This document shows positions 28,399 to 37,404 of a DNA stretch of 64,000 bases, piece after piece. Position 1 is the stretch's first letter. Each line of letters opens with the position of its first letter. Both the position numbers and the translations under genes were made by a program. Under the pieces are notes generated by a model that did no database searches, was not told the origin of the DNA, and saw only the letters and a list, made by a program, of their open reading frames with translations. Location of the stretch: NCBI RefSeq assembly GCF_014217875.1, contig NZ_CP059060.1:806001-870000 (forward strand), in the 5' to 3' direction. This DNA comes from Synechococcus sp. LTW-R. Lineage in GTDB: Bacteria > Cyanobacteriota > Cyanobacteriia > PCC-6307 > Cyanobiaceae.

Positions 28399-29357
28399 TC
28401 AGTCCAGCTCCTCGATGTGCAGCGCATGGCTGGCCATGAACGCCAGAGCTTCCGCTCTGTCGAAGACGCTGCCCGTCGCTGAGGTGCTGCGCACGCAGCT
28501 GGCCCCCATCGCACTGCCCCAGCGAAGACAGCCCCGGAGATCCTGGCCATTGAGATGGCCGGCGATGAACCCAGCATCAAACGCGTCGCCGGCACCGGTC
28601 CCCCCCCCCTGAATGTCGTGGGGTAGGCGTCACTGCGTAGACGCAAACCGTGCTGCATGACATGCACGCCTTGTTCGCCGCCCGTGATCACGACGGTGCT
28701 GACTCCTGCATCAAGGAACGTCCGTGCCTGATCCCAAGGGTCCGTGGATCCGGTCAGCAGAGCCGCTTCATCCGTGTTGGGGAGAACGACATCGGTGTAG
28801 GGCAAAAACCGAGTCACCCTCTCCATGGCCGCCGGATCGTTCACCTCAATCACATCCAGCACAACCAGGGCGCCATTGGCGCGTGCCCGGCGCAATCGGT
28901 GCAGGGTCTCCTCGGTTTCCAACGCATCCAGCATCAGAAAACCACCGATGTAGATGACCCGGGAGGATTCGATCAGTTCTGCCGGCACCATGGCCTGGCT
29001 GAACAAGCGGTTGGCACCAACGGCTGCGATAAAGCATCGGTCATCACCGTCCACGTTGATCACCGCTGTTGTGGCTGTTGCTGCATCAGCGGTGCAGTGG
29101 ATGCCGTTTGTGTTGACGCCAGCGTGATCCAGGGTGTGGATCAGATAGCGGCCGAAAACATCGTCCCCAAGACAACCTCCGACGCCAACCGTGATGCCGA
29201 GGTGGGCGAGGTCGTAGGCCGCATTCGACGCACATCCCCCGAGACTGAGATCCATCCTCCTGGTCTCCACCAACTGACCGGGTTTCGGCAGCGTCTCGAT
29301 CGGATCGCAGACCAAATCCGCACACAGCAGACCAAGGCAGAGGCAATCAAGCGTCAT
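28399..29357 (-). pseudogene. PfkB-family carbohydrate kinase, frameshifted at a poly-C10/G10 tract
   Basis: The N-terminal 236 residues read LGLLCADLVCDPIE, GGCASNAAYDLAHLG (PfkB motif 1) and VVITGGEQGVHV. Then ten G on the coding strand (28600-28609) shift the frame. In the other frame the protein resumes TGAGDAFDAGFIAGH, the PfkB motif 2 with the catalytic Asp, and ends EELD* at 28399. Adding one G (or removing two) restores about 319 aa, the usual length, and stops before the sigma factor gene instead of overlapping it. Sequencing error, a null allele or phase variation are all possible. The sugar or nucleoside substrate is unknown. GC looks lower than in neighbours. Confidence 0.8.
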
Positions 29358-29459
29358 GGGCTGGTTTCAAGGCGCGGGAAGTGGTCGATGCCCGGCGGGG
29401 GAGCTGCCGTTGATCGCGAGGCTGGCCACTCGCGAGCTGGCCAATGCCTTGAAGCGCGC

Positions 29460-30224
29460 TTAGGCCAGTGCCAGGCGCACGGCCAAGCCCATGGCCAGCA
29501 GGGCGGCGATCAGGGTCTGGAGCGCATTGACCAGTTCATTGCTCAGCCAGGGGAGACGGTCCTGGACCGTCGCGCCAATCAGGCTCTCGATCAAGGTCGC
29601 CGCCAGACCCACCAGGGTCACCAGCAACCAGGTGGCGCCGCCCTGGATCAGACCCAACTGCAGCATCAGCATCGCCATCAGGGCACTGCCACCAGCACTC
29701 GCCAGCGTCCCCTCCAGGCTGATCGCCCCTTCGGTGCCAGGGGGGACCGGTTGGAAGCGCGTGATGGAGACCGTGCGGCGGCCCCAGCGCTTGCCGATCT
29801 CACTGCCGCAGGTGTCGCCCAACTTGGCGGCGAAGCTGGCCGCAAAGCCGATCTTCAACAGGATCACCGGCGTCATCGGCCAGACACTGAGGACCGCGAG
29901 GGCCGCGCCCGTGGCCGCCGATCCCCAAACGTTCTCAGGACCGCGCCGGCCGCCGCGTCCCTCCGCGAGGCCCTGCTCCTGCTTGCGCCGGTAGCCCAAT
30001 CGGGTCACCAAAGACCCCAAGGCCAAGTAGAAGGCGACCGCCAGCCAACCCGGCCAATCCAAGCTGCCGAGCAGGAGGGTGCCCAAGATCCCGGCATGGA
30101 CCCAACCGGAGCGGGTGAGCAGCGGCAGGCGCTGGGCCGCGGCGATCAGCACCCCGTTGATCAACAGGGCCGCCAGCCAATGCTGCAACCGCTCGGGGCC
30201 CAGCAAGATCTGCAGATCGAGCAT
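29460..30224 (-). CDS. DUF92 integral membrane protein, VTE6-like phytyl-phosphate kinase
   Basis: The 254-aa protein has about six hydrophobic helices with the conserved loops GDTCGSEIGKRWGRRTVSITRF and GTEGAISLEGTLAS (given as GDTCGSEIGKRWG and GTEGAISLEGT), typical of TIGR00297/DUF92. Plant VTE6 phosphorylates phytyl phosphate, recycling chlorophyll phytol into tocopherol and phylloquinone. Homologues in cyanobacteria are expected to do the same, which fits a chlorophyll-bearing organism. ATG 30224 was chosen; GTG 30257 would add eleven residues. The start lies 128 nt from the divergent 132-aa gene. Confidence 0.85.
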   Translation of the reverse strand: MLDLQILLGPERLQHWLAALLINGVLIAAAQRLPLLTRSGWVHAGILGTLLLGSLDWPGWLAVAFYLALGSLVTRLGYRRKQEQGLAEGRGGRRGPENVWGSAATGAALAVLSVWPMTPVILLKIGFAASFAAKLGDTCGSEIGKRWGRRTVSITRFQPVPPGTEGAISLEGTLASAGGSALMAMLMLQLGLIQGGATWLLVTLVGLAATLIESLIGATVQDRLPWLSNELVNALQTLIAALLAMGLAVRLALA

Positions 30225-30351
30225 CCCTGGGATCAGCCACTCCCTCCAGAAGAACACAACTGCTGGAACTTCTGTTGCACTGCCCTACGGGCGCTGTTCA
30301 GATGCACCGCCTACAGCGGATAATCCTTCAAACGGTCACTTAACCGGCGCC

Positions 30352-30750
30352 ATGGTGTTCAACCGCAAGGGCAGCTTCTTCCTGCAGCTCGATGAGAAGG
30401 CTGCTGAAACGCCTGCGGTTGTGGCCCCCGTCACCGAAGCCCCAGCCAAGGCCAAGACGGCGAGCAACACGGAAGCCAAGGTTGAGGTGAAGGCGGCCGC
30501 GGCTCCTGCAGCTGCTGCTGTCAAGAGTGAGTCCGCCGCGGCTCCTCAAGCTGCTGCCATGCAAACCACCGCGGAAGCCATCGCCGCTGAACTCGCTGCC
30601 GAGCAGGCCGCCCGTCCCATCCAAACCGACTCCACCTTTGCCCCCGAGTGCGTGACCGCTGGGGGGGCGCTGCCCATGCGCCGCCGCCGCGCAGGAGCCA
30701 ACATTGCGGGCTTCCGCGACATGGCCAGCGGCATGTTTGGGAAGAAGTGA
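30352..30750 (+). CDS. Conserved Ala-rich protein with basic C-terminal motif
   Basis: The 132-aa protein begins MVFNRKGSFFLQLDE, continues with an Ala/Lys/Glu/Val-rich low-complexity stretch (about residues 24-90) and ends with a conserved-looking block: STFAPECVTAGGALPMRRRRAGANIAGFRDMA (split as STFAPECVTAGGALP, MRRRRAGANI, AGFRDMA). The block suggests a small conserved domain attached to a flexible spacer. No function known. ATG 30352 is the first in frame after the divergent promoter region. Confidence 0.75.
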   Translation: MVFNRKGSFFLQLDEKAAETPAVVAPVTEAPAKAKTASNTEAKVEVKAAAAPAAAAVKSESAAAPQAAAMQTTAEAIAAELAAEQAARPIQTDSTFAPECVTAGGALPMRRRRAGANIAGFRDMASGMFGKK

Positions 30751-30761
30751 TCTAAGGATCG

Positions 30762-31508
30762 CTAGACCCCGCAGCGCTCCGCGCGGGCGCTCGCTAAAGT
30801 AGATAATCCACTGACGCAGGCCGTTGAGCTGCGCAGGATGCGAGGCCCCAGATCCACGGGCTTCCATCCCGCCGCCTCAGCAGCCTCCTCTTCGTTGGGG
30901 GACCAGCCCCCCTCCGGACCACAGGCCAACCAAAGGCTGGGGAGGCTCTCGAGCGGCAGTCCCGCAAGAACCGGCCCCAACAGCGGGAGCTCCGTCTGCC
31001 GCGTGGTCATCCAGAGCCCCTGGGCCCCGGGACCCTTCAGGGCAAGGAGCTGAGCGAGCTCCATTGGCTCCTCAATGACCGGGGACCAAAGACGCTCGCA
31101 CTGCTCAGCCGCCTCAGCGGCAATGCTGCGCCAACGCTCAGCGCGCAGGTTCCCTTTAACCGCCGTTCGCTCGCAGAGCAGCGGGATGAAGCGATCCACC
31201 CCCAGCTCAACGGCCATCCGGACCACCAGCTCAAAATCCCGCTTCACCACCGCCGCCGCCAGCACCAAGGAGGGGACCGGCGGTTGGTGCTGCTCGAGCG
31301 GCGCGGTCAGGTCCTGCTCCAGCTGGGCAGAACCGTCTTCCTGCAGCACGGCAGTCCAGAGGCCCCCCTGTCCGTTGATGACCGCAAAGCGATCCCCGGA
31401 CCCAAAGCGCAACACCCGGGTGAGGTAACGCTCCTCCTCACGGGTCAACGCGACCAGCGGAGCCAGACGCTCCGGTGCGATCAGCAGCCGGCGCAGCTCC
31501 CGGGCCAT
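30762..31508 (-). CDS. rsmE: 16S rRNA m3U1498 methyltransferase RsmE
   Basis: This SPOUT-class enzyme methylates U1498 of 16S rRNA. The 248-aa protein has the N-terminal PUA-like part (RRLLIAPERL, RVLRFGSGD), the SAM knot ACGPEGGWSPNEEEAAEAAG and LGPRILRSST near the end, all typical. GPEGGW replaces the commoner GPEGGF. ATG 31508 is preceded after 5 nt by the DUF3531 stop, so the two are co-transcribed. Confidence 0.93.
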   Translation of the reverse strand: MARELRRLLIAPERLAPLVALTREEERYLTRVLRFGSGDRFAVINGQGGLWTAVLQEDGSAQLEQDLTAPLEQHQPPVPSLVLAAAVVKRDFELVVRMAVELGVDRFIPLLCERTAVKGNLRAERWRSIAAEAAEQCERLWSPVIEEPMELAQLLALKGPGAQGLWMTTRQTELPLLGPVLAGLPLESLPSLWLACGPEGGWSPNEEEAAEAAGWKPVDLGPRILRSSTACVSGLSTLASARAERCGV

Positions 31509-31513
31509 CGGCG

Positions 31514-31972
31514 CTACGCGTCCGGAACGCCGACGGGGAAGAGGCTCTCGGGATGCTCCTCCACGGGCCAGTCCTCATTGGCGCCACCAATGAGCAATTC
31601 CTCGATCTGGACGACATCCGAATCGATCTGACGCAGGGTATTGATCAGGACATCGATCGCAAAGCCGTCGCTGGTACCCAGGTCCATCCAGCAGCGGGCC
31701 CAGGCGCCCTGGTATTCGATTTCGCCCATGTTGTGCATCAGTGCTGGCATGGCGCGCTCGGCCGTGTCGGCGTCGTAGCCCATCCAGCTGACCTCGGCGC
31801 CCTCCTCATGGACCTGGAGGTTCTCAGCGTTGAAGCCGCCCAACTTGCCCAGAAAGAACCAGCTGTCCAGGGTGGTTTCGATGTATCCCCGCTCCCCCTG
31901 GCCCGGGGGATTGCTGAAGCGCAACCAGATCCAGCAATTGAAGGGGTCAAATTCTCGAAAACGAATCTCCAT
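31514..31972 (-). CDS. DUF3531 family protein
   Basis: The 152-aa acidic protein starts at ATG 31972 (MEIRFREFDPFNCW) and contains WLRFSNPP, LDSWFFLGKLGGFNAENLQV (LDSWFFLGKLGG shown as the key part), GYDADTAERAMPALMHNMGEIEY in parts, and a Trp-rich core. I recognise DUF3531, found in cyanobacteria and plastids. No catalytic motif. Upstream in-frame readings extend into the ABC gene and are rejected. Confidence 0.85.
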   Translation of the reverse strand: MEIRFREFDPFNCWIWLRFSNPPGQGERGYIETTLDSWFFLGKLGGFNAENLQVHEEGAEVSWMGYDADTAERAMPALMHNMGEIEYQGAWARCWMDLGTSDGFAIDVLINTLRQIDSDVVQIEELLIGGANEDWPVEEHPESLFPVGVPDA

Positions 31973-32040
31973 CGCAGCGACCGCAGCAGGGCTTGCTCCC
32001 ATCAAACATGCTGGGGGCACCTCACGGCCATGGGCCAGCA

Positions 32041-32685
32041 ATGCTTGAGCTCGACGCGCTCCGCTACCACGCGGCAACGGCACCCGAGCCCGTCCTGCGG
32101 GGGGCCAGCCTGCGGATCGAGCCCGGGCAGATCGCGCTGGTGGCGGGCCGCAGCGGCTCCGGCAAGTCGACCCTGCTGGAGCTGATCTGCGGCTTGGCGG
32201 ACCCCAGCCAAGGGGTGATTCGCTGGCATGGCAAAGCAATCAACGCCCGCCAGCGCCGCTGGCTCTGCGGCCTCGTCTTTCAGTTCCCCGAACGCCACTT
32301 CCTGGGGCTGACCGTCGGCCAGGAACTGCGCCTGGGCCAGCGCCGCCTGCCGAGCGAAAAAGCAGAGGCCGTCCTGCAGCAGGTGGACCTTAGTGGCCTG
32401 TCCTTCCAGCAGGCGCCCGAGGAGCTCAGCGGCGGCCAGCAACGGCGCCTGGCGATGGCCGTCCAACTGCTGCGGGACCCCAAGGTGCTGCTGATGGATG
32501 AACCCACCGCTGGGCTGGACTGGTCGGTGCGCTCAGAAATCATCGAGCTCATCGGCGAACTCAGCCGCGATCGCATCGTGCTGATCGTGACCCACGAACC
32601 CGAACTGTTCGAGTCCCTGACCCAGCCAGACCAGCGCTGGACCCTGCGCGATGGGCAACTCCAACCCGCCCTCATCCCCTGCTGA
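32041..32685 (+). CDS. ABC transporter ATP-binding protein (energy-coupling-factor-like)
   Basis: The 214-aa ATPase has Walker [12 protein letters not shown]-loop [12 protein letters not shown], signature [17 protein letters not shown] and Walker [14 protein letters not shown] with switch His in VTHEPEL. The FPExHFL loop and the length resemble EcfA/CbiO ATPases of vitamin or metal uptake. No permease or S-component lies nearby, so the partner is unknown. ATG 32041 was chosen. hslO follows 37 nt after its end. Confidence 0.85.
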   Translation: MLELDALRYHAATAPEPVLRGASLRIEPGQIALVAGRSGSGKSTLLELICGLADPSQGVIRWHGKAINARQRRWLCGLVFQFPERHFLGLTVGQELRLGQRRLPSEKAEAVLQQVDLSGLSFQQAPEELSGGQQRRLAMAVQLLRDPKVLLMDEPTAGLDWSVRSEIIELIGELSRDRIVLIVTHEPELFESLTQPDQRWTLRDGQLQPALIPC

Positions 32686-32722
32686 AGCGGCTGCATACAG
32701 TGCCCCGAGCAATGGCCTCGGT

Positions 32723-33640
32723 ATGGCAGATCGGTTGGTGCGCGCAACAGCGGCAGGTGGAGGCATCCGCCTGGTGGCTGTCAGCACCAGCACGACGGTT
32801 CGCTACGCCCGCCGCCGCCACAACCTCTCCTTCCTGACCACCGCGCTGCTGGGCCGGGCCATGACGGCTGGCCTACTGCTGGCCAGTTCCATGAAGGTCA
32901 GCCATGGGCGCGTGAACCTGCGGATCTCCTCCGATGGCCCCCTGAAGGGCTTGATGGTGGATGCCGGACGGGATGGGACCGTGCGCGGCTATGTCGGGGC
33001 CCCGGACCTGGAACTCGATCTGGTGGACAGCGCCGATGGTGCCCATCAGTTCGACTTCAAGCAGGCCACCGGGACGGGCTATCTCCACATCGTCCGAGAC
33101 CTCGGGGAAGGGGAGCCCTTCAGCTCGACCGTCGAACTCGTCAGTGGAGGCATTGGTGATGACGTCGCCTCCTACCTGCTGCACTCTGAGCAGACCCCAT
33201 CGGCGGTCTTTGTCGGCGAGCGCATCGACAGCACGGGTGTAAAGCACGCCGGTGGCGTCCTGGTGCAGGTGCTGCCCAAGGCCGCCCGCGAACCGGCGCT
33301 GGTGGCGCTGCTCGAGGAACGCTGCCGAGAGATCGAGCACTTCAGTGACCGCCTCGCCGCCTGCGAGGGCAACCTTGAAGCCCTGCTCCAGGACATCTTC
33401 CCGGACCTCGATCCCAAGCTCCTCGAGGACGCCGAGGCCAGCCAAGACATCACCTTCCACTGCCCCTGCAGCCGCAAGCGCAGCGTCAATGCCCTCAAAC
33501 TCCTGGGCCGCGACGAGCTTTCGCAGATGCTCAGCGAAGACGGCAGGGCGGAACTGACCTGCCATTTCTGCAACGAGGTCTACGACATCCAAGGCGCAGA
33601 GCTGCAGGAGCTCATCGACGAGCTCTCCCCCGCCGCCTAA
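32723..33640 (+). CDS. hslO: Redox-regulated chaperone Hsp33
   Basis: Hsp33 is a holdase activated when a zinc-bound Cys centre is oxidised. The 305-aa protein begins [17 protein letters not shown], has the [16 protein letters not shown] core and [21 protein letters not shown] (split as [19 protein letters not shown]). The zinc cysteines sit in FHCPCSRKR and [10 protein letters not shown], the CxC...CxxC pattern. ATG 32723 gives the usual length. It suits an organism with photosynthetic oxidative stress. Confidence 0.94.
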   Translation: MADRLVRATAAGGGIRLVAVSTSTTVRYARRRHNLSFLTTALLGRAMTAGLLLASSMKVSHGRVNLRISSDGPLKGLMVDAGRDGTVRGYVGAPDLELDLVDSADGAHQFDFKQATGTGYLHIVRDLGEGEPFSSTVELVSGGIGDDVASYLLHSEQTPSAVFVGERIDSTGVKHAGGVLVQVLPKAAREPALVALLEERCREIEHFSDRLAACEGNLEALLQDIFPDLDPKLLEDAEASQDITFHCPCSRKRSVNALKLLGRDELSQMLSEDGRAELTCHFCNEVYDIQGAELQELIDELSPAA

Positions 33641-33719
33641 CGGCTGAAGAAGTGTCCTCAGGCCAGCACTAGAGCCGCCCGACCGGAGCTGTAACAGGGT
33701 TGTGCTGCAGGTGCTGGCG

Positions 33720-33878
33720 ATGACCTGGTTTCCCCACTGCCTGAACTGCAGTCACTTCCGGCTCAGCAGCTCCAACCAGAGCGGTTGCTGCCGCCTCTGG
33801 GCTATCACGATTCCGGCGGGATCCGCACGGACCCTGCGCTGCCACGGCTGGATCCGCCTGGGGGAGAAGGCGAACTAG
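33720..33878 (+). CDS. Small Cys-rich protein (52 aa), possible zinc ribbon
   Basis: The reading frame runs from ATG 33720 (GTG 33711 also in frame) to TAG 33876-33878. It encodes MTWFPHCLNCSHF, later GCCRLW, and a third Cys in TLRCHGW. The CxxC then CC and C pattern could bind zinc. The stop is shared with the convergent CPP1-like gene in a CTAG palindrome, exactly the arrangement seen at fmt. That supports a true gene end, although the ORF is too short to be sure. Confidence 0.45.
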   Translation: MTWFPHCLNCSHFRLSSSNQSGCCRLWAITIPAGSARTLRCHGWIRLGEKAN

Positions 33879-34567
33879 GCGATCAGCAGGGCGCCCAGGA
33901 GCAACAGCAGCAACGCCGGCAGGCTCTGCACCTGATGGGCATCCAGGGGAAGTCCCAGGGGCAGGCTCGGATCCAACACCTGCAGCAGCAGAGCACCGAG
34001 ACCAAGGCCCAAGCTGAGCAGCAGCACGCTGAAGCCCACGGCCTGCAGGAACCGACGGTTGCGCCGCTGCAGCAGCACCACGCTGAACAGGGTGGCGAGG
34101 GCGAGGACCAGCTCAGCCGATGAGGCCGGGGTGAATAGCAGCAGCAGGGTCAAGGCCGCAAAGCCACCCAGCGGCAGCCAGCGCTGTTGCCCCTCCGCCA
34201 GCTCCAGGCTCGGCAGCGAGAACGAACTGGAGGGAAGGGACGCCTTCGGCAGAGCAGGGAGCTTGGGCAGGGAAGGCAGGGAGGGACGCGCGGCAGCCGC
34301 GGCGGCCGGCGCCTTGGCCTCGCGCGCGGAGGCATTCAAGGCTGCGGTGCTGACCTTGCCCTGCTGCCGCTCCTTGAGGCGGTCCATCAGCACGGCGTCG
34401 TAGGCCGCCTCCAACTGAGCCCTGGCCTGGGGGTTCTCACCCACTTCCTCCAGCCGCGCCTGCTTGGCAGCCTGAACCGCCTCGAAGCTGGCGCCGGTCT
34501 CAATGCCCAGGCGCTCGTAGGGACTGGGCTGGGAACCGGTCGAGGAGGAGTCAGGACCCTGGTTCAT
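33875..34567 (-). CDS. CPP1-like (DUF3353) membrane J-like protein
   Basis: The 230-aa protein starts with a degenerate J-like helix (SPYERLGIETGASFEAVQAA, given as SPYERLGIETG and SFEAVQAAKQ), lacking the HPD. A Pro/Leu/Ser linker follows, then four hydrophobic helices. This is the layout of CPP1/DUF3353, the plant chaperone-like protein of POR, which stabilises protochlorophyllide oxidoreductase. Cyanobacterial homologues are expected to support light-dependent chlorophyll synthesis. ATG 34567 is the start, 38 nt after the small gene upstream. Confidence 0.88.
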   Translation of the reverse strand: MNQGPDSSSTGSQPSPYERLGIETGASFEAVQAAKQARLEEVGENPQARAQLEAAYDAVLMDRLKERQQGKVSTAALNASAREAKAPAAAAAARPSLPSLPKLPALPKASLPSSSFSLPSLELAEGQQRWLPLGGFAALTLLLLFTPASSAELVLALATLFSVVLLQRRNRRFLQAVGFSVLLLSLGLGLGALLLQVLDPSLPLGLPLDAHQVQSLPALLLLLLGALLIA

Positions 34568-34604
34568 GCCACCGAGCGCCGCAGGAAATCACTCCCGAGC
34601 GTAG

Positions 34605-34829
34605 TCAGAACAGGGGCTCGCTGGACTGAAACCCCTGCTGGCCGAGCAGCAGGGAGCGCTGGTATTCAGCCTCATCGAGCTGGAGCCAGCAGCGGCGCTT
34701 CAGCAGGGGCATCTGCGGCGGCAGATGGCTGCCTTCACGCATCTCGATGCCCATGCCGCCACGGACAAAATTCACGTAATCGTTGCCCCCATCTGTCCTG
34801 GGGCGAACCAACCAGAGAGAACCAGGCAT
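34605..34829 (-). CDS. Small conserved hypothetical protein
   Basis: The 74-aa protein (ATG 34829) has GSLWLVRPRTDGGNDYV, GGMGIEMREGS and LLKRRCWLQLDEAEYQ. It looks compact and globular, with no membrane segment. Its position just upstream of the CPP1-like gene (37 nt) on the same strand suggests co-transcription. No family recognised. Confidence 0.65.
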   Translation of the reverse strand: MPGSLWLVRPRTDGGNDYVNFVRGGMGIEMREGSHLPPQMPLLKRRCWLQLDEAEYQRSLLLGQQGFQSSEPLF

Positions 34830-34907
34830 CAGCCAATCAGCCTGTGATATTTCGTTGCGCCGGATTCTGGCGCCCCATGAGAAGCAACCGCGAGCGCTCT
34901 CCGTGGC

Positions 34908-36545
34908 TCACAGGGCAATGGGCTCCACACCGCTCACCACAGGGGCCACGGCGCTGAGTTCGAGGTCGGGATGGTCCTCCGCCAGCTGGTTGAGGTTCCA
35001 GTCGTTCTTAAACAGCAGCACCGGGCGATCCCAGGCATCCCGCACGGTCTTGCAATTGAAGATCCGACCGACCTTCTCCAGCTCACTCCAGCCGCCAACG
35101 ACCCAGCGGGCCACCGAGAACCCGAGCGGCTCAAGCCGGGTCTGCACGCCGTACTCGCTCTCGAGGCGGTACTGAACGACCTCCAATTGCAGTTGGCCAA
35201 CGGCCGCCAGGATCGGATCGCGCTTGCTCTGGTCGGTGTCGTAGAGGATCTGCACCGCACCCTCTTCCCGCAGCTCGTTGACGCCCTTGCGGAAGCTCTT
35301 GAAAGCGGACGGATTCGGGTTGCGCAGCCAGGCAAAGATCTCCGGGCTGAAGCAGGGGATGCCCTCGTACTCCACCTTGGCCCCGAGGTACAGGGTGTCG
35401 CCGATGGAGAACATCCCGGGGTTGTTCAGGCCGATGACGTCACCGGGGTAGGCGTCCTCCACCACGGCCCGGTCCTGACCGAAGAGTTTCTGGGGACGGG
35501 ACAGACGAATGGTCTTGCCGGTGCGGGCGTGCTGCACCGTCATGTCCTTTTCGAACTTGCCGCTGCAGACCCGCACAAACGCCACGCGGTCGCGGTGACG
35601 GGGGTCCATGTTGGCCTGCAGTTTGAAGACGAAGCCGCTGAAGCCCGGTCTCACCGGTTCGATCTCGCCGGCGCTGCTGGAGCGGGGGGTGGGTTTTTGG
35701 GCCAGCTCCAAGAAGGCATCCAGGAACGGCCGCACCCCGAAGTTGGTCATGGCCGAACCAAAGAAGACCGGGCTGAGCTCCCCGGCGTGAACCAGCTCCA
35801 GATCGAGCTCGTTGCCGGCAGCCTCCAGCAGTTCCAGTTCCTCGAGGGCCGCCTCGAGCAGCTCCTCCTCAACCGAACCACGGGCTTCATCGACGCTGAG
35901 CACCTTCTCTTCCGAGGCCCGGCCACGCTCGGCCCGTTGAAAGAGGATCACCTCCTTCGTGCGGCGATCGATCACACCCCGGAAGCGATCCCCGCTACCG
36001 ATCGGCCAATTCACCGGCCAGCAGGCCAGACCCAAATCCTGTTCGATCTCATCGAGCAGCTCCAGCGGTTCGCGCCCGGGCCGATCCATCTTGTTGATGA
36101 AGGTGAAGATCGGGATGCTTCGCATCCGGCAGACCTCGAACAACTTGCGGGTCTGAGGCTCAAGGCCCTTTGCGGCGTCCTCAAGCATCACCGCGTTGTC
36201 CGCAGCCGCGAGGGTCCGGTAGGTGTCCTCGGAGAAATCCTGGTGACCGGGGGTATCCAGCAGGTTGACCGTGCTGCCGCTGTAGTCGAACTGCAGCACC
36301 GTTGAGGTAATCGAGATCCCCCGCTGCTTCTCCAGCTCCATCCAGTCGGAGGTCACCTTGCGTTGCTCGCCCTTGGCCTTCACGGCGCCGGCTTGCTGAA
36401 TCGCACCCCCGTAGAGCAGCAGCTTCTCGGTGAGGGTGGTTTTACCCGCGTCGGGGTGGGAAATGATCGCGAAATTGCGGCGGCGGGAGACGGCCTCCGC
36501 CAAGGCCTCGAGCTCAGGGGTGGTGCTCACGCTGCTGCTGGTCAT
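34908..36545 (-). CDS. prfC: Peptide chain release factor 3
   Basis: RF3 is a GTPase that recycles RF1/RF2 from the ribosome. The 545-aa protein has G1 [13 protein letters not shown]2 [11 protein letters not shown]3 [15 protein letters not shown] and G4 [10 protein letters not shown], followed by the RF3-specific domains (LTKKFGQD region here as [14 protein letters not shown], and [10 protein letters not shown] near the end). ATG 36545 is clear. It sits upstream of the small gene and after the methyltransferase gene on the same strand, with 22 nt between. Confidence 0.96.
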   Translation of the reverse strand: MTSSSVSTTPELEALAEAVSRRRNFAIISHPDAGKTTLTEKLLLYGGAIQQAGAVKAKGEQRKVTSDWMELEKQRGISITSTVLQFDYSGSTVNLLDTPGHQDFSEDTYRTLAAADNAVMLEDAAKGLEPQTRKLFEVCRMRSIPIFTFINKMDRPGREPLELLDEIEQDLGLACWPVNWPIGSGDRFRGVIDRRTKEVILFQRAERGRASEEKVLSVDEARGSVEEELLEAALEELELLEAAGNELDLELVHAGELSPVFFGSAMTNFGVRPFLDAFLELAQKPTPRSSSAGEIEPVRPGFSGFVFKLQANMDPRHRDRVAFVRVCSGKFEKDMTVQHARTGKTIRLSRPQKLFGQDRAVVEDAYPGDVIGLNNPGMFSIGDTLYLGAKVEYEGIPCFSPEIFAWLRNPNPSAFKSFRKGVNELREEGAVQILYDTDQSKRDPILAAVGQLQLEVVQYRLESEYGVQTRLEPLGFSVARWVVGGWSELEKVGRIFNCKTVRDAWDRPVLLFKNDWNLNQLAEDHPDLELSAVAPVVSGVEPIAL

Positions 36546-36567
36546 GGCGCCAGCCTGACAGGTGAAC

Positions 36568-37284
36568 TCACGGCAATTCCCCCCAGACCTCTAAGTAACG
36601 GTCATCCACCTCGGCGACCTGCAACATCTCCAAGCCCGAGCGCTGCAGCTGCTCCGTCACCTCAGCGGCCGTAAAGGCGGCATGCAAGGAGGCCAGGTAG
36701 TCGTGTTGCAGCACCGGCGGTGCCTCGGCCAGATAACGCTCCCGCAACGCCTCCGCGGCCTCGGGACTAGGGGGGCGGCGCAGGTCCTTCAGGTAGACAC
36801 GCGCCCCTGGAGCAGCCGCTTGGGCGATGGCCAGCCAGAGCATCAGCGGATCGTGCAAGTGGTGCAGGGTGCTGTTGCTCACCACGGCACTGCAACCCGC
36901 AGGCAGATCCGGCGATGGCAGGCAACGCTCCACAAAGGAGAGACGCCCAACCAGGTCTCCTTCCTGGTGCAGGCGGCGCTCAGCCAACTGGAGCATCGCC
37001 GCAGCACCGTCCAGGCCGATCACCACAGTGTCCGAATAGGCCCGGGCCAGACGAAAGCTGATGTTGCCTGGGCCGCAGCCCAGATCCAAGATTCGCCCCC
37101 CCAAACCACCGGGGAAGAGCTCGGCGATGCGCTCCACCAACGCCTGGTCACCTGCACTGAAGTCAGCCGCGGCATAGGCGGACGCCTGCTCAGGGGCATC
37201 CATCAATTCCGGTTCAGGGGTGCGCTGCATCCACGAGCCGACCAAGTCAGATTCAGTCTGACGAAAATTCCAGATTTTCCACAT
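36568..37284 (-). CDS. Class I SAM-dependent methyltransferase
   Basis: The protein is 238 aa with the Rossmann motifs: [18 protein letters not shown] (motif I), [14 protein letters not shown] (motif II acidic residue), and [13 protein letters not shown] (motif IV/V region). The N-terminal [10 protein letters not shown] is distinctive of this subfamily. The substrate is unknown; it could be a small molecule such as a quinone or tocopherol precursor. ATG 37284 is used, but ATG 37230 (MQRTPEP) is equally credible. prfC follows after 22 nt. Confidence 0.82.
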   Translation of the reverse strand: MWKIWNFRQTESDLVGSWMQRTPEPELMDAPEQASAYAAADFSAGDQALVERIAELFPGGLGGRILDLGCGPGNISFRLARAYSDTVVIGLDGAAAMLQLAERRLHQEGDLVGRLSFVERCLPSPDLPAGCSAVVSNSTLHHLHDPLMLWLAIAQAAAPGARVYLKDLRRPPSPEAAEALRERYLAEAPPVLQHDYLASLHAAFTAAEVTEQLQRSGLEMLQVAEVDDRYLEVWGELP

Positions 37285-37329
37285 CCCAGTCCCCCACAGG
37301 CAGAAGGACGGCGAAACCCATTGCGCACC

Positions 37330-37370
37330 GCCACTAGTGGCAACGGCAACTTGCAGACCCCACCAGTGGC
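37330..37370 (+). promoter_or_regulatory. Tandem palindromic elements upstream of nrdJ
   Basis: Two copies of CCAC-N2-GTGG lie at 37331-37340 (embedded in the perfect 12-mer GCCACTAGTGGC, 37330-37341) and 37360-37369, offset by 29 bp. They sit 35-75 nt before the GTG of nrdJ. The spacing near three helical turns resembles paired operator sites such as NrdR boxes, but the sequence is not the AT-rich NrdR consensus. Regulatory role is inference. Confidence 0.4.
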
Positions 37371-37404
37371 GTTAAGGTGCCGGCACGCTTAGAGATCGAC
37401 GCCC

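Noticed and set aside
29356-29463. 35-codon plus-strand frame between pfkB and the VTE6-like gene
   Set aside because: It overlaps both gene ends and shows no supporting start signal or conservation clue; could be chance in GC-rich DNA.
28650-30323. 557-codon plus-strand frame across pfkB and DUF92 genes
   Set aside because: Both opposite-strand genes have clear family motifs; this frame has a Gln/Arg/Gly bias with no domain pattern.
37285-37404. Cobalamin riboswitch before nrdJ
   Set aside because: The region is about 120 nt and holds no B12 box or long-stem structure that I can see; riboswitches of that class need about 200 nt.
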